A stretch of DNA of 64,000 nucleotides from the NCBI RefSeq assembly GCF_003730195.1, contig NZ_QWGG01000004.1, positions 372,001 through 436,000 on the forward strand. The letters run 5' to 3'. The DNA comes from Halosimplex salinum. GTDB lineage: Archaea > Halobacteriota > Halobacteria > Halobacteriales > Haloarculaceae. Of this stretch, positions 42,245 to 49,695 are shown in pieces (the first letter of the stretch is position 1; each line of letters starts with the position of its first letter). The notes beneath the pieces were generated by a model that saw only the letters and a program-made list of their open reading frames with translations, was not told the DNA's origin and made no database searches. The translations under genes were made by a program, and so were the position numbers.

Positions 42245-42350
42245 GTTCTGCGACGAGCGGACGCGAGGAGCGAACTCGTCAGAGGGATTTGAATCACGGC
42301 AGACCGAACGCAGTGAGGTCTGGCATCGGGTTCAAATCCCGGCCGGCGCA
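42245..42350 (+). repeat. inverted and direct tRNA-Gly 3'-end copies
   Basis: The last 24 bases of the tRNA (42221-42244) recur exactly at 42327-42350. Between them GGGATTTGAATC (42284-42295) is an inverted T-arm copy with one mismatch. The pair of T-arm copies is arranged around a perfect hairpin, CAGACC-GAACGCAGTGA-GGTCTG (42300-42322), so 42284-42340 is one near-palindrome centred on the GAACGCAGTGA loop. Downstream flanks of intact gene and copy also resemble each other (GAGGAGCRAAC). No second functional tRNA is present. Confidence 0.85.
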
Positions 42351-42387
42351 CTTTTGAGAAGTTACGAGGAGCAAACCCGTTAGAGAG

Positions 42388-42873
42388 TCACCACTCGAAC
42401 TCGTCGCCGACGGTGATCTCTCCAGACTCGACGATCCGGGCGTCCAGTCCGCCGCGGTGGACGAGCGCGGCCTCCAGACCGTCCTCGCCGACGAGCGACT
42501 CCATGTAGCTACACGGCTCGCACAGCTGGATCCCCTCGCAGACGGCTTCGCCGACGCGAAACTGCCGGTCGACGAGGTGGTTGAGCGGGACGTCGCGGGT
42601 CGTCACGTTCCGGCGGTGTGCGCCGGTCGGGACTGCGATGTCGGTCTCGCGCTCGACGGCGGCCAGCGCCTCCGACTCGATGAAGGTGACCTCGCTGGCG
42701 CCCGTGAGGTCGTTGTCGGGGTCGGCCTCGATCTCGTTCCAGAGGCCCCGGTCGTCGAAGTACCGGTCGCCGCGGAGCCCGCGACCGGCCACGGCCTCGA
42801 CCGACTCGCGCGCTTCCATCGGTTCGCCGCTGTCGGGAGAGACGTGGATCCGTTCGACGCGACCTGTTCCCAT
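42388..42873 (-). CDS. MOSC domain protein
   Basis: 161 residues comprising one MOSC domain (molybdenum-cofactor sulfurase C-terminal fold; YiiM/mARC-like). RGLRGDRYFDD and LTGASEVTFIESEALAAVE come first, then NHLVDRQFRVGEAVCEGIQL with conserved Cys, LCEPC, and a terminal GEITVGDEFEW. Such proteins bind Moco and may reduce or sulfurate substrates. ATG 42873 is used; a TACAATA element lies ~25 bp upstream. It may relate loosely to the Mo-dependent nitrate reductase but is 25 kb away. Confidence 0.85.
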   Translation of the reverse strand: MGTGRVERIHVSPDSGEPMEARESVEAVAGRGLRGDRYFDDRGLWNEIEADPDNDLTGASEVTFIESEALAAVERETDIAVPTGAHRRNVTTRDVPLNHLVDRQFRVGEAVCEGIQLCEPCSYMESLVGEDGLEAALVHRGGLDARIVESGEITVGDEFEW

Positions 42874-43414
42874 AGGATTCGCTTCGCTTAGCCCGGTATT
42901 GTATCTGGTGGTCGTCGACAGATCGGAGACGAACGGGAGACGAGTCCAGTGCTCCGTGGCCGTGTCGTGATCGACCGACCCACTGTTCGCCCGGCCCACT
43001 GCTCGCCTGACCTTCGTCGGGGTCCCGTGTGGCTCCCGATCAGGTCTCGAATCCGATCGGTCCTCGTTCTCTGACGACCGGGGACCTCGACAAACGAGCG
43101 TTTACCGCGCGGCACGTTGACACTGGTCAGGACACATGGTATCAATCTACACAGGTCGGCGAGGTAACACGTCTGTGGCTGGCGGACAGAGCAGTCGGCG
43201 CCGCGTCGAGTAACGCCTCGTTACCGGCTGAGCGGGCTATTCGACGCCCGACTGGGCGAGGTTCGGACCCGTCGATTCGCGGTCGGTCGTGTGGGAATCT
43301 GTGACACAAAGGCGACGCTATTCGGCGGCGGCGGCGGGTTGTCCGCGCTTACAGATCACGGGGGGCGGATGGGCGGAGGATAACAAAGTGTCTCTCGGCC
43401 GTAGATTCGACCGG
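42874..43414. other. gene-free intergenic stretch
   Basis: About 540 bases between the divergent MOSC and DUF4397 genes. Short open frames are present but show neither family resemblance nor haloarchaeal acidic composition. No repeats, tRNA or strong hairpins were seen. Confidence 0.5.
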
Positions 43415-44836
43415 ATGACTTACGAGAAATACACGAAAGCATTAGTCGGAGCGGTCGCACTGACACTCGTCGTGAGCGCGCTCGCGATGGGCGGTGCGGC
43501 CTCGTTTTCGGCACAGGAGGACACAGAGGAGGAGCAGACACAGGACACGTCGTACCTGCGTGTCGCGCACTTCTCCCCGGACGCGCCCGCGGTCAACGTA
43601 ACGCTCGGTAACGAAACGGTCGTGTCGGACGCGCAGTTCGGGAACGTGACCGACTACGTGAACGTCACCGCCGGGACGTACAACGTGACGATCACGGCCG
43701 CGGGTCAGCAGAGTAACGTGCTCTACGAAGGGAACGTGACGGTCGAACCGCGAATGGTCGCGACGATCGCCGCCAGCGGTGAGTTCACGACCGACTCCGA
43801 CACGGAGTTCGAACCCGTCGTCTTCGAGAACGACGCCTGGGAACCCAGTGACGACATGGCCGCCGTCAGCGTCGTCCACCTCTCACCCGACGCCGAAGCG
43901 GTCGACGTAGTCGTCTCCGAAGGACCGACCGAAGAGACGGAGACCGACGCCATGGGCGAGGAGACGGAGACTGAGACGGAGACCGAAACCGAGACCGACG
44001 GTGTCGGCGAGGAGACGGAGACTGAAACCGACGCCACGGGCGAAGAGACAGAGACTGAGACGGAGACCGAAACCGAGACCGACGCCATGGGCGAGGAGAC
44101 GGAGACCGAAACTGAGACCGAATCCGAGATGGCCATGGCTGCGCAGGAAGAGAACGAAACCGACACTCCGACCGAGACCGACGGCCTCGGTGAGGAGAAC
44201 GAGACGGACACCCCGACCGACACCCCGACCGAGACCGACGGCCTCGGTGAGGAGAACGAGACGGACACCCCGACCGAGACTCCGACCGACGACGGCCTCG
44301 GCGAGGAGACCGACATGGAGGACAACGAGACGGTTCTCGCGTCGAACGTCTCCTTCCAGAACGCCTCTGACTACGTGAACGTGCCGGAGGGGGACTACAC
44401 GGTCGAGATCCGTTCGAACGAGACGGGGCAGGTGCTGGCTAGCGCCAACCTCTCCGTCGAGGGCGGTAACGCCTACTCCGCAGTGGCTGCGGGCTACACG
44501 GACCCCGACGACTCGCCCGCGGGCGCTTCGTTCGAGGTCATCCCGCTCGAAGACGCGACGATGACCGTCTCTCTCCCGACCGTCGAGGCAGCGACCGAGA
44601 CGGACGCGATGGGCGAAGAGACCGAGACGGACGCGGCCGGTGAGGAGACCGAGACCGAGACCGAGACGGAAACCGAAACGGACGCGACGGGCGAAGAGAC
44701 CGAGACCGAGACCGACGACGGAATCGGCGACGAAACTGAGACCGAGACCGACGACGGAATCGGCGACGAAACTGAGACCGAGACCGACGACGGAATCGGC
44801 GACGAGACACCGACTGCGACCGAAGCCGGCGCATAG
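43415..44836 (+). CDS. secreted DUF4397 protein with Glu-Thr repeat insertions
   Basis: 473 residues. A signal peptide (~10-34: ALVGAVALTLVVSALAMGGA) precedes a complete DUF4397 domain (~45-135: YLRVAHFSPDAPAVNVTLGN...). A second DUF4397 begins at ~150 (VSVVHLSPDAEAVDVVVSEG) but is interrupted by ~130 residues of Glu-Thr-rich repeat (units such as ETDAMGEE and ETDGLGEENETDTPT) before resuming at ~310 (SNVSFQNASDYVNVPEGDYT). A C-terminal repeat (three units of ETDDGIGDETET) ends the protein. There is no C-terminal membrane anchor or PGF-CTERM. DUF4397 occurs in surface or adhesive proteins; the acidic repeats suit high-salt flexible spacers and are likely O-glycosylated. Confidence 0.85.
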   Translation: MTYEKYTKALVGAVALTLVVSALAMGGAASFSAQEDTEEEQTQDTSYLRVAHFSPDAPAVNVTLGNETVVSDAQFGNVTDYVNVTAGTYNVTITAAGQQSNVLYEGNVTVEPRMVATIAASGEFTTDSDTEFEPVVFENDAWEPSDDMAAVSVVHLSPDAEAVDVVVSEGPTEETETDAMGEETETETETETETDGVGEETETETDATGEETETETETETETDAMGEETETETETESEMAMAAQEENETDTPTETDGLGEENETDTPTDTPTETDGLGEENETDTPTETPTDDGLGEETDMEDNETVLASNVSFQNASDYVNVPEGDYTVEIRSNETGQVLASANLSVEGGNAYSAVAAGYTDPDDSPAGASFEVIPLEDATMTVSLPTVEAATETDAMGEETETDAAGEETETETETETETDATGEETETETDDGIGDETETETDDGIGDETETETDDGIGDETPTATEAGA

Positions 44837-44851
44837 ACGCACGGACCCAGC

Positions 44852-44858
44852 TTTTTTT
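44852..44858 (+). terminator. poly-T terminator of the DUF4397 gene
   Basis: Seven consecutive T residues 15 bases after the stop, the archaeal T-tract terminator type, in otherwise GC-rich DNA. Confidence 0.6.
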
Positions 44859-44933
44859 GATTCCACACGGTCGGGAGCGACAGCGCCGCCTGCGGTGACG
44901 AGATTCAAGTCGTCGCGGTTCGAACGACCGGTC

Positions 44934-45461
44934 GTGCCCGGAGACACGCAGGCCGACGGCGAGTCGACGAACCCTCGATACGGTCGGATAACCAGTCATC
45001 CGACCGAGGGACCGCACAACTCCATCTTCCACTGGACGACGGCGCGCAACCCGCTTCGAGTGATGGTCAACTACGTCGTCATCCTGGTCTGCCGGGTCTG
45101 CCCGAGCATGCGGCTGAAGAACTGGCTGTTACGACGGATCGGGGTCACCGTCGGGACAGGCGTCGCCTGGGGACTGGAGTCGACGCCCGACGTGTTCTGG
45201 CCGGACCGCATCACGATCGAAGACCACGCTATCGTCGGCTACGACGCGACGATACTCTGTCACGAGTTTCTCCAGACGGAGTATCGGACCGGAGACGTCG
45301 TCATCGGCGAACGCGCGATGATCGGTGCGGGGGCGATCGTCCTGCCCGGCGTGGAGGTCGGGGCGGGCGCGCAGGTGGCCGCGAACTCCCTGGTCACCGA
45401 AGACGTGCCGCCCGACACGACAGTCGCGGGCGTCCCGGCGACCGTCACCGACGACGAGTGA
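44934..45461 (+). CDS. left-handed beta-helix acyltransferase
   Basis: 175 residues. The C-terminal two thirds show hexapeptide repeats: ITIEDHAIVGYDATIL, GDVVIGERAMIGAGAIVLPG, VEVGAGAQVAANSLVTEDV and the closing PPDTTVAGVPATVT, as in maltose/galactoside O-acetyltransferases. A hydrophobic stretch (MVNYVVILVCRVCPSM) near residue 45-60 may lie on the membrane. GTG 44934 is the favoured start (a TTCAAGT element ~28 bp before); a start at the internal Met is possible. The acceptor is unknown, probably a sugar. Confidence 0.75.
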   Translation: MPGDTQADGESTNPRYGRITSHPTEGPHNSIFHWTTARNPLRVMVNYVVILVCRVCPSMRLKNWLLRRIGVTVGTGVAWGLESTPDVFWPDRITIEDHAIVGYDATILCHEFLQTEYRTGDVVIGERAMIGAGAIVLPGVEVGAGAQVAANSLVTEDVPPDTTVAGVPATVTDDE

Positions 45462-45497
45462 CCGGTCGGGTCACCGCTTCGACCCTCTCCGGCGCTA

Positions 45498-46286
45498 TCA
45501 GTCGCGGATGCGGACGATGCCTGACTCGAAGACGTTCTGGTTGGGGAGGATGTACTCCTCTCCCTCGCTCTCGATGCGCGTCGTGAACATGTCGACCTCC
45601 TGGACGATCCCCTCGTTGCCACCGATACGGACGCGGTCGCCGATGCTGTACGGTTCGTTGAGGAGGAGGTAGATGCCGGCGGCGCCCGACCGGAGCAGGT
45701 CCCAGAAGGCCACGAGCGCGACGATCACGACCGCGAACGCGTAGACGCCGAGCAGCACGACCAGGGCGGTGGTCTCGACGCCGAGCTGACCGAGCGCGAT
45801 CAGGATGGCGACGTAGAAGACGCTGTACTTGACGAGTTCGGGGATGAGGCTGACCTCGGGGAGCTTGATACTCCGGAGGCGTTCGCTGACCCGGAGCCTC
45901 GCCTGGTCGCCGACGACCAGCCCGACGATGAGCGCGAGGGCGGCGATGAACAGGCTGGGGAGGTACGCGGTGACTCGCGTCCAGAACACGTCGGTGTTCC
46001 CCAGCTGCGCGACGTTGATCGCGAGGACGATCGCGAGCACGTAGACGAAGACCGCCGCGATGTTGGAGATGATCCCGACCGTCGACGTGCCGAAGCTTCG
46101 GGCGGTCCGCTCGAACGGCGTCCCCTCGACGGCCTCCGAGACGCCCGCGTTTCTGAGCATCCGTCGAGTCCACCGCCAGATGAGGTAGCCGAGCACCATG
46201 CCCAGCAGGAGAATCCCGATAGAGACGACGAACACGCCCTGCTCTGAGAACACCCGTCGGACGAGCCCTGGCCAGTCGATCTGCAT
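45498..46286 (-). CDS. MscS-family mechanosensitive channel
   Basis: 262 residues with about four membrane helices and a short MscS beta domain: LLRSGAAGIYLLLNEPYSIG, DRVRIGGNEGIVQEVDMFTT and LPNQNVFESGIVRIRD. It lets osmolytes escape on membrane tension. ATG overlaps the stop of the diadenylate cyclase gene (TGATG). The C-terminus is cut short after the beta domain compared with E. coli MscS. Confidence 0.88.
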   Translation of the reverse strand: MQIDWPGLVRRVFSEQGVFVVSIGILLLGMVLGYLIWRWTRRMLRNAGVSEAVEGTPFERTARSFGTSTVGIISNIAAVFVYVLAIVLAINVAQLGNTDVFWTRVTAYLPSLFIAALALIVGLVVGDQARLRVSERLRSIKLPEVSLIPELVKYSVFYVAILIALGQLGVETTALVVLLGVYAFAVVIVALVAFWDLLRSGAAGIYLLLNEPYSIGDRVRIGGNEGIVQEVDMFTTRIESEGEEYILPNQNVFESGIVRIRD

Positions 46287-47092
46287 CAGTACGCCTCCGG
46301 ATCCAGCTCCAGAATGAGTTCACCGGCTTTGAATCCGCGGACGAGCCCGTCGCTCTCGGAGAGGACGATCGCGATCGCGTTCGTGTCCCGCGTGATCGCC
46401 CCGGCGGCCATGTGGCGGGCCCCCAGCCCCTTCGGGATGTCCACCCCCTCCGCGGAGGGTTCGAGATAGCGGTACGCCGAGACGATCTTCCCCGAGTCCG
46501 AGATGACGAACGCACCGTCCAGCCGCGAGAACTCCTTTAGCATCACGTTCACGATGGGGTCGCCAACGTGGACGTGGGACTTCTCGAAGGGGTTGTACGA
46601 GAGCGGCCGTGACTTGTTCATTACCTTCCCGGCGTCGCCGACGACGAACAGCGCGCCGACGGGCTTGCCCTTCTGACCCTTCTTCCCCAGTTCGACGGCG
46701 ACCTCCAGCACGTCGCGGATGACGGACGGTTCTGCTCGCGAGTTGGCGAACAGGTCGTACACGCCCGACTTCTCGAACTGGTCCGCGCGGACCTGCGAGA
46801 CGGTGTCGACGTCCTCGTCGAAGACGCCCGCGAGACAGACCAGCTCGGCGTCTTCGCCGACGTGCCCGTGTTCGACGGCGCCCTCGACACCGAACCGGAT
46901 GCGGTCGCGCAGGTCCTCGAACTCCAGGGGGAGCTCCACGAACGTCTCCGCCTCCACGTCGTTGCTCGGTCCGACGACGACAACGTCGTCGTCCTCGGCC
47001 AGCGCCTCGTACTGTGTCTTCCCCGGTGAGAACAGAAAGACGGCGTCCGCATCGGCGACTAGCTCGTCCAAGAAATCGTCGAGACCGGTCAT
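46286..47092 (-). CDS. dacZ: diadenylate cyclase DacZ
   Basis: 268 residues; condenses two ATP into cyclic di-AMP. The C-terminal DAC domain has the DGA motif at 192-194 (RLDGAFVISDSGKIVSAYRY) and the RHR-type motif as RHM at 226-228 (LGARHMAAGAIT). The N-terminal ~130 residues are the archaeal DacZ-specific domain (pyruvate-kinase-C-like). TATA-like CTTTTTCC (minus strand, ~47117-47124) lies ~25 bp upstream of ATG 47092. It is followed by mscS in the same transcript; c-di-AMP governs osmotic balance in haloarchaea and bacteria. Confidence 0.92.
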   Translation of the reverse strand: MTGLDDFLDELVADADAVFLFSPGKTQYEALAEDDDVVVVGPSNDVEAETFVELPLEFEDLRDRIRFGVEGAVEHGHVGEDAELVCLAGVFDEDVDTVSQVRADQFEKSGVYDLFANSRAEPSVIRDVLEVAVELGKKGQKGKPVGALFVVGDAGKVMNKSRPLSYNPFEKSHVHVGDPIVNVMLKEFSRLDGAFVISDSGKIVSAYRYLEPSAEGVDIPKGLGARHMAAGAITRDTNAIAIVLSESDGLVRGFKAGELILELDPEAY

Positions 47093-47331
47093 TGTCGTAT
47101 CAACTCATCCGACAGGAAAAAGCGTTTCGGCCCGTCTGACCGGCGTCGTGCGTTCGTCATGCGAACGGCGGGAACTCACCACTGCGTCGGTGGTTCGATC
47201 GGACTACCTAATCTTTAGTTGATAGGTCTGCGGGCGGACCCAGTGCCATCGGCGAGCGGGCGGAGCCACGCCGAAGGGAGGGGGTTACTGCATGCGGACG
47301 GAGGCCTGCAGAGCGCTTCTCGGTTCGCGGG

Positions 47332-48342
47332 TCAGTCGTCGAGCGGGAGCGCGCGGTAGCGTTCGACCACTCGCTCCCGCACGTCGGCCATCGGAACGCC
47401 GACGGAGTCGGCGAGCGCCAGTGCCCCGCCCATCCCGACTCCTTCCTTGGCCTCGCCGGCGACGTACCCCTCGAAGGCGGGGTGCTCTCGGCCGTCGAAC
47501 TCCGGGTTGGTCACCGTCACGGAGAGGTCGAACGCCTCGGCGAGGGCGTCCAGATCGACCGACGGGTCCTCGGCGACGAAACTCGTCGTCGACAGGTTCA
47601 GGCGCTCCTCGACGCCGGCGTGACGCAGGACTGCCGCGACGGTCGCGAGCTGTGTCCCGCCGGCGAGCGTGACGGCCGTGTCGGTGTCGAGACAGCCCAT
47701 CGCTGTGCCCGCGACCACGGCCAGCACCGGGTCGCCCATCCGACGGAGCGCCGCTCGCGGGTCGCCCGACAGGTCTCCCTCCTCCAGCCCGCTGGCCGCG
47801 AGCCCCTCGGCGACCGCTTCGCGCTTGCGCTCCACCGGATTCTCCGGCAGCGACGAGGAGACGCCGGCTCCCTCGCCCCCGGCCGACCGCTCGCCCAGCG
47901 CCGCTTGCACGCCCAGGGCCGTCGTCGTCCCGCCCGGGATCGACTCCCCGAGATACACTTCGTCGTCCGGCAGCGCCCGTCCGAACTCTCTCGCCGCCGC
48001 GAACGCCCCCGGCGCCGTCGGCACCGGGTCTGCCTCCCTGACGTCCCCTCCCGTTCGGGCGCCGACGGTCACGGTCGGCGCACCGGTCGGCTCCGCCAGT
48101 CCCGCGTCGACGACAGTCACGTCGAACCCCACGAGGTCCCGCACCGCCCGCGTCACCAGCGCCGGCGTCGGACACCCCGTCGGGCTCACGGGGACCACCG
48201 GCGCTCGGATCGGCTCGCCGTAAGCAACGATCTCGGCGTCGGCACTCGGCGTGTGAACCATCGCGTCCGGGTCCGCGCCCGCGGCGCTGATCCCCTCGAT
48301 CTCCGCGGTCCGCGTCGTCCCGACGGCCAGGATCACTCGCAC
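47332..48342 (-). CDS. cobT: CobT-like nicotinate mononucleotide-dependent phosphoribosyltransferase
   Basis: 336 residues; the archaeal CobT-like family (TIGR00303/UPF0284), thought to activate the lower-ligand base in cobalamin synthesis. Start [10 protein letters not shown]-type at GTG 48342 with GGAGG eight bases before it; a longer GTG at 48357 is possible. Diagnostic stretches: [38 protein letters not shown] and [18 protein letters not shown]. Links to the B12-dependent glutamate mutase ~10 kb away are metabolic only. Confidence 0.88.
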   Translation of the reverse strand: MRVILAVGTTRTAEIEGISAAGADPDAMVHTPSADAEIVAYGEPIRAPVVPVSPTGCPTPALVTRAVRDLVGFDVTVVDAGLAEPTGAPTVTVGARTGGDVREADPVPTAPGAFAAAREFGRALPDDEVYLGESIPGGTTTALGVQAALGERSAGGEGAGVSSSLPENPVERKREAVAEGLAASGLEEGDLSGDPRAALRRMGDPVLAVVAGTAMGCLDTDTAVTLAGGTQLATVAAVLRHAGVEERLNLSTTSFVAEDPSVDLDALAEAFDLSVTVTNPEFDGREHPAFEGYVAGEAKEGVGMGGALALADSVGVPMADVRERVVERYRALPLDD

Positions 48343-48458
48343 CGTCGCGCCCTCCACGTCGCTCCCGTCGTCGCGCTCGAACTACGGTCCATGTGCGTCC
48401 GGTTCGACGGCGACCGGTTAACTCCGTCGGCCCCGCCGTCGACCGGACTGAGCGACGA

Positions 48459-49172
48459 TCAGATAAAGTCGTCCACGCTCGGCCCGCCGGCGTCGTCGTC
48501 GTCCTCGTGTGCGGTGCCGCCGGCCATCAGCGTCAGCGGATTCCGCGTCTGGAGCCAGACGTGCCCCTCGCCGGAGAACTCCGTCACGTACCCCTCCCCA
48601 CCGAGCATCGTCGACTTGATGCTCCCGTCTCGCTGGCGACTCATCGACAGCCCCTCCGTCCACGCCACGAGGTGGTCCTCGTCGACGGTCAGCGGCTCTT
48701 CGGGCGTCACGTCCACCTCGTACATCGACCCGTACGACGACACGAACGCCATCCCCTGCCCGGAGATGCCCAGCACCGTCAGCTCACCCGACGAGAAGAG
48801 ATTCGAGGTGTTGTTCAGCTCCGTCGAGCGCTCGACCAGCGGCTCCCACGCCAGTAGCGACCCCGACTGCGACCGGATCGGACCCTGCTCGGTGACGTTG
48901 ATCGCCGTGATGTCGCCCGGATGGTCCGGCACCAGCGTCACCGTCGAGTCGTCGTCGGTCGCGTAGTACTTGTTCTCGATCAGCCCTCGCTCGTCGCTGA
49001 TCGCCCGCTTCGCCATCCCCATCACACCGTCGTCGCCACCGATGCTCGTCTCGTTGTCGATGCCCGCCGACTGGGTCATCATCGCACCCGGCTTCGTCTC
49101 TATCTCCTCACCCGCCGCCAGCGTCACCTCTAACACCGCGTAACTCGGCCGCTTGTCGATGGTGTAGCGCAT
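48459..49172 (-). CDS. AIM24 family protein (TIGR00266)
   Basis: 237 residues of the AIM24/YeeI family, a beta-helical trimeric fold; cellular role unclear. MRYTIDKRPSYAVLEVTLAA at the start, EIETKPGAMMTQSAGIDNET, and a run of Gly-punctuated strands (GSLLAWEP, GELTVLGISGQGMAFVSSYG) fit the family. ATG 49172 has GGGGTGAG upstream and ATATAAATAA (~49197-49207, minus strand) ~27 bp away; the TTG-initiated longer frame is unlikely. The C-terminus is Asp-rich. Confidence 0.82.
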   Translation of the reverse strand: MRYTIDKRPSYAVLEVTLAAGEEIETKPGAMMTQSAGIDNETSIGGDDGVMGMAKRAISDERGLIENKYYATDDDSTVTLVPDHPGDITAINVTEQGPIRSQSGSLLAWEPLVERSTELNNTSNLFSSGELTVLGISGQGMAFVSSYGSMYEVDVTPEEPLTVDEDHLVAWTEGLSMSRQRDGSIKSTMLGGEGYVTEFSGEGHVWLQTRNPLTLMAGGTAHEDDDDAGGPSVDDFI

Positions 49173-49318
49173 CTCACCCCGTATGTCTACCAATCGTTAT
49201 TTATATCTTGCCAATAGCTACCCGATTTCTCGTCACGCTTCTCTCTGCGTTCGATTCTGCTCCCCATCGAGGACTTACTTCGGCCGGTTGTCCGCAAACG
49301 GATTGATCGCAGGAAGAA

Positions 49319-49459
49319 TGCGCGGGACCGGATTTGAACCGAGTGGAGACGGTCGGCCTCGCTTCGCTCGGCCGCTGCGACTCCCCGGGTTCAAATCCGG
49401 TCTGTTCGCACTTCGTCGACGGACGCCTCGCTGTCGCTCGGCGTTGCGGTCGACAGAAG
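49319..49459 (-). repeat. inverted and direct tRNA-Leu 3'-end copies
   Basis: The last 23 bases of the tRNA-Leu gene recur exactly at 49319-49341, and the 15-mer GACCGGATTTGAACC appears three times: direct at 49326-49340, inverted at 49388-49402, and in the intact gene (49467-49481). The interval 49326-49402 is a near-palindrome centred on CGGCC-TCGCTTCGCTC-GGCCG (49354-49374). The interval 49388-49481 is a second one centred on ACGCC-TCGCTGTCGCTC-GGCGT (49423-49444), with the tRNA trailer (CACTTC..GTCGAC) also mirrored. Confidence 0.87.
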
Positions 49460-49543
49460 TGCGCGGGACCGGATTTGAACCGGCGGATCCCTACGGAACA
49501 GCGTCCTAAGCGCTGCGCCTTTTCCTGGCTTGGCTACCCGCGC
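49460..49543 (-). tRNA. tRNA-Leu (anticodon UAG)
   Basis: 84 nt, class II. Acceptor GCGCGGG (49537-49543) with CCCGCGC and discriminator A (49460). Anticodon arm CAGCG-CTTAGGA-CGCTG, anticodon TAG. A long variable arm (GTTCCGTAGGGATC) and T-arm with GGTTCAAATCC complete the fold. CCA is not encoded. Confidence 0.95.
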
Positions 49544-49695
49544 TCGACGCGTCTCCCTCACACCGGCAGACGCCACTCGAACGTATCCCCGAGCCCCCAA
49601 TGAAACTGTCGCTCCGCACGCTGGACCCGCTCCGTTGAGATCCGACAGTTCGAATCCACACAGATTTATCGCTGGATACTGTCCTCTCGCTCCGT

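Noticed and set aside
42321-42350. A second tRNA-Gly gene.
   Set aside because: Only the last 24 bases are copied; no anticodon arm or 5' acceptor strand exists before it.
44780-44836. A PGF-CTERM or similar surface anchor at the end of the DUF4397 protein.
   Set aside because: There is no PGF motif, hydrophobic helix or basic tail; the chain ends in DETPTATEAGA.
49319-49459. Simple attL/attR direct repeats of an element integrated in tRNA-Leu.
   Set aside because: The direct copies enclose only ~120 bases with no integrase gene, and the inverted third copy between them is not expected from site-specific integration.
49641-49670. CAGTTCGAATCCACACAG looks like a tRNA T-loop (TTCGAATCC).
   Set aside because: No acceptor, anticodon or D-arm can be drawn around it; it matches the repeated ACAGTTCGAA element better.
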